A stretch of 64,000 bases of DNA. It comes from CAVUOA01 sp963742955 (lineage in GTDB: Bacteria > Bacteroidota > Ignavibacteria > Tepidaquicellales > OLB5). The notes under the pieces are model-generated. The model saw nothing but the letters and a program-made list of their open reading frames with translations, searched no databases and was not told the DNA's origin. The position numbers and the translations under genes were made by a program. The stretch lies in the NCBI GenBank assembly GCA_963742955.1, contig CAVUOA010000008.1:1860001-1924000 (forward strand). The letters are read 5' to 3'. Below, piece after piece: positions 27,362-35,039 of this stretch. Positions within the stretch are counted from its first letter, which is position 1. The number at the start of each line of letters is the position of its first letter.

Positions 27362-29204
27362 ATGTCCAAGAAAATTACCTTACTGATGGTATTAGCCCTT
27401 ACCATCTGTTCATTTACTTATTTTAATCAAACGTCTGACCAGCCTAAGGTGACTGCCAGATGTTCAGTAGTTTATACTGCTTATGACGGGAACTCAAACA
27501 TTCCCACCAAGAAGATAGCAAATCCTCAGTTCAATTCCTCACCGATGGTATTCGAAAAAGGAAGAACTGTTAGTGATGCTGAAATAGGACCTGAAGTACC
27601 GATAGATGGTCAGTCAGGATTTTATGATTATCAGTTTAACGGCAATCAAGACCACTATTTATTCAGAGTTGATGGTACAACAATGCACTCAGTAAATATG
27701 CTGTCAACAGATTCATTAAACGTCAGCCCTTCAAGAGTTGTTAAGTACGCTTTCAGCAGTGATGATGGTGTTACATGGACTGATTTGGGCGCTGTTCCAA
27801 GTATCAGGTCAGGATTCCCAACATGCAACGCAACATTAACAGGAGAAGCTTCAATAACAGAACATTACTTAGACGGAAACGGACTCCTTCAGGGGTGGAT
27901 TAACTATGACCTGCAGCCAGGTATCGGAGTATTTCACTGGCGTAGTAACTCACGATGAATACATTTGGCCTATACAGGCAAGAGTAACAAACGGAAACAT
28001 GTTGGTATTGGGAACTTCATACAGAGGTTCTGCTGCAACAGATACAACAACAATTTCTTTATTCAATTATACCACTCATACATTCGGAGCAAATCAGTAT
28101 TTATTCAGCCCCGCCAACAGTAATTCCAATAGTTCTCTTGCAATAGCAGGGGGTCCTAGCGGAAAAGCAATGGTTATAGTTAATGCATACAGAGAAACAG
28201 GCGGAAACTTCGGCACAAGCAGAATATACCAATTTGAATCAACTGATAATGGTGCCACATGGGGTCCCGCAGTGCTTCGTTATAATCCTCAGATAATCCA
28301 GGGTGATACTGCCTGCCCGTATGTTAACGGTGCAACTGATGTAATTTATGATAACGCAGGTAACACATACATGGCATTTAACACATTAGGTCTTACAGGT
28401 TTCTTTAGTGAAGCAAGACTGTATGTTCAGAAAAATACAGATGTTCCTAACCTGGTAGCAGGCGGACCGACTTCACCTGTTAATCCTATTGCAGATGCAA
28501 TGACAACAACTTTAAATAATCAGGGTTTCGTGGGAAGTCTTGACCATCCTTGTCTTTCAATATCGTCTGATCAGCAGACTTTATTCGTATCATTTTCAGT
28601 ATTGTTCCAGAATGATACCGTAAACGGCTGGAATCAGGCTCACGTATTTTACACATGGGCATCACTTTCAAACCTCGCAGTATGGCATGCTCCGGTTCAG
28701 GTTACTCTCTCCGGTCCAGGTTCATTTGATGAAAGGTATGCCTCGATTGCAACCACAACCCCGCTGGTAGGTCCGTATGCAACAATATATATGTCTTATC
28801 AGAAAGATACACAGGGCGGAAGCGGCGCATTTGACGGAGCCCCGTTATCGAGAGCGTGGAGAGTATTCAGGACAATAACGGATGCTACACTTATTGGGGT
28901 TAACAATAATCAGCAGATAGTAAGAGATTACAGACTGTTCCAGAATTATCCGAATCCGTTCAACCCGACAACAAGAATTGACTTCAATCTTGTTAAGAAT
29001 TCTCATGTTGAGCTTACAGTTTATGATATTCTCGGAAGAGCGGTAAAAACTCTCGTAAACGGAGAACAGGCTGCAGGACCGCACAATGTTCAGTTGGATG
29101 CTTCACAGTTTGCAAGCGGAATTTATTTCTATACAATAAAAGCTACCGAGCAGGCTTCAGGAAATACATTCACCGATACAAAGAAAATGATGTTGATTAA
29201 ATAG
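27362..29204 (+). CDS. Secreted BNR-type protein with T9SS sorting domain, one frameshift
   Basis: Starts MSKKITLLMVLALTICSFTY, a signal peptide. The frame breaks near 27940: after QPGIGVF the next frame continues TGVVTHDEYIWPIQARV if one C is dropped. The product is then about 613 residues. Motifs of BNR repeats appear (SSDDGVTWTDLG, STDNGATWGPAV). The C-terminus is a T9SS type A domain (NYPNPFNPTTRIDF, ending KKMMLIK). It is a more distant relative of the genes at 24684 and 29370 with the same signal peptide type. A ribosome site AAAGGTG precedes the ATG. The carbohydrate or protein target is unknown. Confidence 0.8.
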
Positions 29205-29221
29205 ATCAAACAATATTGCTT

Positions 29222-29257
29222 AAAAGCCCTCCGATGCAGCATCGGAGGGCTTTTTTT
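29222..29257 (+). terminator. Strong rho-independent terminator
   Basis: A 15-bp perfect stem (29222-29236 with 29240-29254) with a 3-base loop and seven T on the 3' side. A weaker copy of the same hairpin, with GCCCTCCGATG conserved, follows the next paralogue at 31213. Confidence 0.9.
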
Positions 29258-29278
29258 GTATTCAGATTTGCAATCTGC

Positions 29279-29307
29279 TTGAATACTTTTCTTATTTCTG
29301 TTATATT
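29279..29307 (+). promoter_or_regulatory. Possible promoter of the third T9SS paralogue
   Basis: TTG (29279-29281), 20 bases, TATATT (29302-29307). The sequence before the box, TTCTGT, is the same as in the TonB-gene promoter at 34867, and both lack the TG of the usual TAnnTTTG. Confidence 0.45.
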
Positions 29308-29369
29308 GTTAAGGATAGCTCTTAAAATAGATTAACTCAATTTTTTTTAATAAAAATAAGGAATAAAAA

Positions 29370-31196
29370 ATGTCTAAAAAAATTACTTATTTGTTTTCGC
29401 TCTTGCTAATGTTAGGAATTATACTCAGCTTCTCTCCTTATTCTCCAATGAACGGCAAATATAAATCCAGTCCGACTATTGCCGTTACAGGAGATGAGCA
29501 GAGAAATCCTAACAGCACAATTTATCCCTATAATACTCTGGATGTTAAAAATAATACTCAATACACAACAACATATTCAGATAGTGTTGTTGGTATAACA
29601 GATGTCTATATGGGAGAATCATCATTATACGATTTGCAGTCGAATGCCGTTACACAGCAGCTTCAGCAATGGTATAAAGATACACTTCATGCTGTTTTGA
29701 TGCAGGATCTTACACCGGGAATTCCTTCAACAGACAGGAGGACTATATATATAGTCAGTACTGATGCGGGCGCAACATGGAGTTCACTCGGAGAAGTTGG
29801 AACCGGAATTTCATCGGGTTATGCAGCTATTTATCTTACAACTGACGGAAGAGCTGTTGTTGGTAACCACTCAAGCAATAACGGCTTAGGCGCACATCCG
29901 ACAATCTATCATGACCTTGCACCGGCAATAGGAGTATTTAGCGTATGCGACCCGGGCGGTACTACTGCAACAACAAGAGTGTGGTTAAGATTTGTATCGA
30001 CTGCCTCCGGGAAGGTTCCGTTTATTAGCGCTTATAATCCATCTGCAGCTGTTGATACTGCCACATGGGTTAATAATCTGACTAATGAGCAGAACTGCAC
30101 ATTTTCAGGTTATGTAGCTAAAAGCGATATGGATAATGCAGAGCAGTATTCTATGGAAAGAGCTGCCAATGGAACAATTGGTATAGCTTACATTACAAAT
30201 GATTTTGTGCCTGCTAATGGCGGTGATGTGCATTATATTACTTCTACAGATGATGGGTTGACGTGGAGCGCGCCAACTACAGTTTATGATGCTACACCGA
30301 ATCCAAATGATTTTCTTGGTGCATTGAGGTCAGTTGACCTTGTATATACCGGCAACACACCTAATGTCGTCTTTGGCCTGGTTCATGAGAATGATGCCGG
30401 AGGATATTATGCCGGCCTTAACGGAAGAATTATGTTCTGGAATCCGAATGTAAACGGCGGAACCCCTGTTCTTCTGGCTGACTCAACAAAAGTACCCGAC
30501 AACCCGATAGTTGGTCAATCTACTATTAACGATGTCTATCCCAGTATCTGCAGAGCTACCATCGGAAAATCAAGGAATGAATCAATTTTGTACTGTACTT
30601 TCAATGTTGCAAGACAGGAAGTATCCCCCAATCCCGATAGCACTCCTTATATGGATGTGTATATGGCATGGTCTAATGATAACGGTGCAACATGGAATGA
30701 CTACAAACAATTAACCAACCTTTCGGGCCCCCTGAGAGATTGCCGTTATGCATGTCTGGCACCGGTTAACGATTATGACGCTAATTTTTATTATGCTAAC
30801 TTAGTCTATATGAGCGATTCTATTCCCGGTTCCTCAGTGAACGGTGCGGCCGAATCATTAGCGCAGTTTCATTTTATAAGGGCTAAACTGCCAAGTGTAA
30901 TCGGAGTAAAAAATATTGGAAGCGAGGTTCCAAAAAATTATTCTTTGAATCAGAATTATCCGAATCCTTTTAACCCTTCGACCAAAATTACATTTGAACT
31001 CCCATCCAGTGAATTTGTAACTATGAAAGTATATGATATTACAGGTCGTGAAATAGCTGTTCTTGTAAATGAGAAGCTTTCAGCAGGGAAAAAGGAATAT
31101 GAATTTAATGCGGTAAACCTGCCTAGTGGTGTTTATTTCTACACAATTAAAGCCGGTGATTTCAGCGCAACAAGAAAAATGGTTCTTATTAAATAA
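29370..31196 (+). CDS. Secreted BNR-type protein with T9SS sorting domain
   Basis: 608 residues, frame intact. It starts with a signal peptide (MSKKITYLFSLLLMLGIILS). The body repeats S-T-D-x-G-x-x-W units (STDAGATWSSLG, STDDGLTWSAPT, SNDNGATWNDYK). The block GPLRDCRYACLAPVND matches GPLRDCRYVSISSVND in the gene at 24684, so they are duplicates with drifted ends. The C-terminal T9SS domain has NYPNPFNPSTKITF and ends RKMVLIK. Secreted; binding partner unknown. It is framed by its own promoter and terminator, so it is not in an operon. Confidence 0.82.
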   Translation: MSKKITYLFSLLLMLGIILSFSPYSPMNGKYKSSPTIAVTGDEQRNPNSTIYPYNTLDVKNNTQYTTTYSDSVVGITDVYMGESSLYDLQSNAVTQQLQQWYKDTLHAVLMQDLTPGIPSTDRRTIYIVSTDAGATWSSLGEVGTGISSGYAAIYLTTDGRAVVGNHSSNNGLGAHPTIYHDLAPAIGVFSVCDPGGTTATTRVWLRFVSTASGKVPFISAYNPSAAVDTATWVNNLTNEQNCTFSGYVAKSDMDNAEQYSMERAANGTIGIAYITNDFVPANGGDVHYITSTDDGLTWSAPTTVYDATPNPNDFLGALRSVDLVYTGNTPNVVFGLVHENDAGGYYAGLNGRIMFWNPNVNGGTPVLLADSTKVPDNPIVGQSTINDVYPSICRATIGKSRNESILYCTFNVARQEVSPNPDSTPYMDVYMAWSNDNGATWNDYKQLTNLSGPLRDCRYACLAPVNDYDANFYYANLVYMSDSIPGSSVNGAAESLAQFHFIRAKLPSVIGVKNIGSEVPKNYSLNQNYPNPFNPSTKITFELPSSEFVTMKVYDITGREIAVLVNEKLSAGKKEYEFNAVNLPSGVYFYTIKAGDFSATRKMVLIK

Positions 31197-31212
31197 TCTG
31201 TTTATTTAACGT

Positions 31213-31248
31213 AAAAGCCCTCCGATGTTATATTGGGGGGCTTTTTTT
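31213..31248 (+). terminator. Terminator, degenerate copy of the one at 29222
   Basis: GCCCTCC (31218-31224) pairs with GGGGGGC (31235-31241), one G-T pair, and is followed by seven T. AAAAGCCCTCCGATG is identical to the left arm at 29222, so the terminator was duplicated with its gene. Confidence 0.75.
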
Positions 31249-31259
31249 ATGTTTTTGTC

Positions 31260-31290
31260 TTGAAAAGATAATTTTTTATCTATAGCTTTG
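31260..31290 (+). promoter_or_regulatory. Bacteroidetes-type promoter for the subtilisin gene
   Basis: TTG (31260-31262), 20 bases, TAGCTTTG (31283-31290). Full consensus, 45 bases before the ATG at 31336. Confidence 0.7.
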
Positions 31291-31335
31291 ATTCCCAGGG
31301 GAGATATTTTTTAACAAACCTAAAATGACAAAGCA

Positions 31336-34167
31336 ATGAAGAAGTTGATACTTTTTCTCTCACTGGCCCTTTCATTTTTCAGCTTTATAGACAATCCTGT
31401 TCCCAAATACAAAAATCTAAATGACAGATTAATTTTACGCAATGACGGCGCAAAATACCAAAAAGGCTTAGTGAATATTAAGTTCAAACACCAAATCTAC
31501 TCTTTTTCTGATTTAAAATTCGGCATACCGCAGCTCGATAATCTTATTTCTCAATTTGAAATTACAAAGGTAAAACAGATTTTTCCTTTAAAGAAAATGT
31601 TAAGCAAGAGGGTTATTGGTGATGAGGACCTTGCCAGGATTTTCAGCTTCAAATATAAAGGTTCTATAGACCCTACTGATATTTCGGAGATGATTCTTGA
31701 GAATAACACTGATATTGTTGAGTGGGTGGAACCCGATTACGTTTATGAGACAGATTATATTCCCAATGATCCAAACATGTATCAGCAGTATCATATTACT
31801 AAGATAGTTTGCCCGCAGGCATGGGATATTACAAAAGGAGATACATCGGTTGTAATAGGAATTGTTGACAGCGGAAGTGATCTTGACCATCCCGACCTCG
31901 CGGCAAATATTAAATATAATTATAATGACCCTGTTAATAATATAGACGATGACAATAACGGGTATATTGATGATTTTGCCGGATGGGATTTTTACTCAAA
32001 TGATAATAATCCGAATGTTAACGGCGGCAATGACCACGGCTCGCATGTATCAGGCTGCGCCTCACAGGTTACTGATAACGGAATCCACGGTTCCGGTCCG
32101 GGGTTTAAAGTTAAACTGCGGATTTCCAAACACGCGCCTGACGTTCCCGATAACGGAATTTATTATTCCAATGAAGGAATTGTATATATGTATCAGAATA
32201 ATATAAAAATTATAAATTGCAGTTTCGGCAGCAGTTCTTACAGCTCATATACTCAGAATATTGTTACAAATGCCTGGAATGCAGGAACTGTAATTTGTGC
32301 ATCAGCCGGCAATGATGAGTTAAATACACCGCGCTATCCTGCTTCATACGATAATGTGGTTTCGGTAGCAGCTACCAATTCTTCAGATATAAAAGCAAGT
32401 TTTTCCAACTGGCATACAACTGTTGATGTGAGCGCCCCGGGCGAAAGCATTTTGAGCACGGTTTACAACAACAGCTATACAACATACAGCGGCACGTCGA
32501 TGTCTTCTCCTATTACTGCCGGTACTGTTGGTTTAATAAGGTCAAGATACCCGGGATGGACACCTTCACAGGTTGTTGACCGGCTGAAGCTGGGTGTTGA
32601 CAGTATCTACAACCTGAATCCTTCATATATCGGGCTTTTAGGAACAGGCAGAATAAACGCTTTTAAATGTGTTACTGATAATCCTATAATCGCTCTTCTT
32701 AACTATACACATAATGATTCTGTATACGGCAATAATGATAAAGTCTATGATATCGGGGAAAAGATTCCGATATTAATAACGTATAAAAACACATGGCTTT
32801 CGGGTAATAATGTATCACTCAGACTGACAACTTCAGACCCTGATATTGAGCTGGTAAAAGATTCAGTTTATGCGGGAAATTTGAATGCCTATACTACTTA
32901 CAGCACATCTTTAAACAACACCTTTGAGGTTAAAGCTAAATCCTCCTGCCCGTTTGATAAAAATGTGACTTTCAGGATAGCAACTTCAAATAACGCTTAT
33001 GCTGACCAAAATGCAAATACAATAACTATAAGATTCATGCAAGGCTGGGTAAACCATAATATTAATCATTTATTAATGTCTCTTACAAGAGACGGTGCTG
33101 TAGGAAAAAAGACTCAATCATACGGTAACGGCTTGTTTTTAACAGGGAGTCCTAGCACAAGCCAGATGATAGAAGGCGGATTAATGATTGGAGTAAATAA
33201 TACGCATGTTTCGGATGTTTGCAGAAGAGGACTTTCGCCCGCAAACATTTCAGACACAGATTTTGTCGGCATGTCGGCGTACACAATTAATACTCCCGGA
33301 ATGTACTCAGACCAGGATGGTATCGGTTCGTTTAACGATAACGGCGCGGGTACAAATAAAATCGGAGTAACTGTATCGGCAAGAAGCTATGCATGGAATT
33401 CAGCGCCTGATGCAGATTATATTATTCTGCGATATTCAATCAGAAACACAAGCGGTGCATCTATATCGAATTTGTTTGCCGGATTATATATGTATTATAC
33501 TCCGGGAGGTAGTACTTCGAACAATGTTACTGCACTTGATGCTGCTAATATGCTGGGATATACACGAAATTTTACAAGCCCTGATATTTACACGGGGGTT
33601 TCTCTGCTGAGCGGACAAACTCTGAATTTCAAAGCGTTAAATTCAACCGAAGTTCTGACAGGTTTTACAACTCAGGAAAAGTGGGATGCATTGAGCAGCG
33701 GAATTACAGTTGATTCTATCGGACCCGGTTTGAATTGTTTTGTAATTTCTGCCGGACCGCTTAATATAAGTGCAGGAGATTCTGTGACAGTAGGTTTTGC
33801 TGTTGTAACCGGAAGCGATTTGAACAGCCTAAAAATAAATGCTGTAACGGCAAAGAATAAATACGGTCTTATTGGGGTTCAGAAAATTTCGACAGAAATT
33901 CCGAACAGGTATGAACTGTTTCAGAATTATCCGAATCCGTTTAATCCTGTTTCTACTATTAAATTTAATCTCCCTAAACAGGATTTTGTGACAATCAAAG
34001 TATTTGATATAACAGGAAGAGAAATGAACACCCTTGTTGAAAAGAAACTTGATGCCGGGAGCTATGAAGTGAAATTTGACGGTACCAAATATTCAAGCGG
34101 TGTATATTTTTACAGAATTGAAACCTCTTCATATTCGGATGTGAAAAAAATGGTTTTGGTCAAGTAG
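31336..34167 (+). CDS. Secreted subtilisin-like serine protease (S8) with T9SS sorting domain
   Basis: 943 residues. Signal peptide (about 1-20), a propeptide of about 120 residues, then the catalytic domain with D178 (GIVDSGSDLDHP), H237 (NDHGSHVSGC) and S388 (SGTSMSSP). After about 460 there is a long beta-rich region (YDIGEKIPILITYKNTW and others) with no catalytic motif, then the T9SS domain (NYPNPFNPVSTIKF, end KKMVLVK). It should degrade proteins outside the cell or mature other surface proteins. The triad is complete. A stand-alone gene with its own promoter. Confidence 0.93.
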   Translation: MKKLILFLSLALSFFSFIDNPVPKYKNLNDRLILRNDGAKYQKGLVNIKFKHQIYSFSDLKFGIPQLDNLISQFEITKVKQIFPLKKMLSKRVIGDEDLARIFSFKYKGSIDPTDISEMILENNTDIVEWVEPDYVYETDYIPNDPNMYQQYHITKIVCPQAWDITKGDTSVVIGIVDSGSDLDHPDLAANIKYNYNDPVNNIDDDNNGYIDDFAGWDFYSNDNNPNVNGGNDHGSHVSGCASQVTDNGIHGSGPGFKVKLRISKHAPDVPDNGIYYSNEGIVYMYQNNIKIINCSFGSSSYSSYTQNIVTNAWNAGTVICASAGNDELNTPRYPASYDNVVSVAATNSSDIKASFSNWHTTVDVSAPGESILSTVYNNSYTTYSGTSMSSPITAGTVGLIRSRYPGWTPSQVVDRLKLGVDSIYNLNPSYIGLLGTGRINAFKCVTDNPIIALLNYTHNDSVYGNNDKVYDIGEKIPILITYKNTWLSGNNVSLRLTTSDPDIELVKDSVYAGNLNAYTTYSTSLNNTFEVKAKSSCPFDKNVTFRIATSNNAYADQNANTITIRFMQGWVNHNINHLLMSLTRDGAVGKKTQSYGNGLFLTGSPSTSQMIEGGLMIGVNNTHVSDVCRRGLSPANISDTDFVGMSAYTINTPGMYSDQDGIGSFNDNGAGTNKIGVTVSARSYAWNSAPDADYIILRYSIRNTSGASISNLFAGLYMYYTPGGSTSNNVTALDAANMLGYTRNFTSPDIYTGVSLLSGQTLNFKALNSTEVLTGFTTQEKWDALSSGITVDSIGPGLNCFVISAGPLNISAGDSVTVGFAVVTGSDLNSLKINAVTAKNKYGLIGVQKISTEIPNRYELFQNYPNPFNPVSTIKFNLPKQDFVTIKVFDITGREMNTLVEKKLDAGSYEVKFDGTKYSSGVYFYRIETSSYSDVKKMVLVK

Positions 34168-34364
34168 ACACAAATTGCCGTTTTTTTATAAATTAGTTTA
34201 GTTAAAAAGGGCAGTATTATTTGTTTAATTATTTTTTTGGTTTTAAATTTAATGGTGCTGCCCATTTAAGCTTGTGAATATTACTTGAAAACTCTGTTAG
34301 TTTCTTTTATATTAGTTAATAATAGTTAACGCTTTAATTTATCAATCGAGTCAGGAGGAGGACC

Positions 34365-34460
34365 ATGATTAGTAAATTTACAATTTATGCATTGCCGTTT
34401 GCAGTCTTGAAGATTCCCCCCAACCCTTTTCCAATTCTTTACTCGTCCACGAATATATAA
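34365..34460 (+). CDS. Possible micro-protein (31 aa)
   Basis: ATG 34365, 32 codons including the stop. The ribosome site AGGAGGAGG (34353-34361) is the strongest in the window, 4 bases from the ATG. The product (MISKFTIYALPFAVLKIPPN then a short polar end) has a hydrophobic start. It may be a small membrane peptide, or the start of a gene whose rest has been lost. No homologue is known to me. The evidence is the ribosome site only. Confidence 0.3.
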   Translation: MISKFTIYALPFAVLKIPPNPFPILYSSTNI

Positions 34461-34866
34461 TTAGGATATTTCTAAAATGAACATAGTTATATTATATTCA
34501 GAGCAGCAATGTGAAATAAATGATGAATGGAAAACAAATAGCAGGGTTTTAATAAGCATCATTTTTGAATTAAAATGTTTACTGCTGGGGCTTAGTTCTG
34601 CAGTGTAAAACCGATGGGTTTTCAGAGGGAAAAAACGGTGATTCTCAAGGTGAGTTTTTATATAATTTTATTAATTCCTTAACGGAATTCAAATAAATTA
34701 CTTGATATGTTTTGATTATTGATGTATATTGTGAAGCCAGGGGTAGAAATTAATTGGATTTTTTTTAGAGAAGTTTGGGTATGTTACTATAACAGAATAC
34801 ACGCGTAAATAGTTTCAGAAAAACGGAATGAAATTATACTCTGATACTTTGAATACTTAAATTTAC

Positions 34867-34895
34867 TTGACAAGATTTAATAATTCTGTTATATT
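34867..34895 (+). promoter_or_regulatory. Promoter of the TonB receptor gene
   Basis: TTGACA (34867-34872), 17 bases, TATATT (34890-34895). This also reads as TTG-N20-TATATT. It leaves a leader of about 140 bases before the ATG at 35040. Confidence 0.5.
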
Positions 34896-34970
34896 ATTTC
34901 GGGGTATAAATAGATAAACTGAATAATTTTTTTAAAGTGAATTTGTTTTAATTCAATTTAATAATTAAGG

Positions 34971-34995
34971 TGTCAGAGGTAAACATCCTTTGACA
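34971..34995 (+). promoter_or_regulatory. Hairpin in the TonB-gene leader
   Basis: TGTCAGAGG (34971-34979) pairs with CCTTTGACA (34987-34995), 9 bp with one G-T pair and a 7-base loop, 45 bases ahead of the ATG. There is no T run, so it is not a standard terminator. It could be a regulatory or stabilising RNA element. Confidence 0.35.
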
Positions 34996-35039
34996 TAATT
35001 GTTGTTCTAAATAAATAAATAAACATTATTGGAGGTAAA

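Larger units (their letters stand above)
34168..35039. other. 870-base gap with a micro-ORF, promoter and leader hairpin
   Basis: The largest gap in the window. It holds GGGCAG/CTGCCC arms about 50 bases apart (34208-34265), a 31-codon reading frame with an excellent ribosome site (34365), scattered AT-rich sequence, then a promoter at 34867 and a hairpin in the leader of the TonB gene. I see no tRNA or longer frame. Confidence 0.5.
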
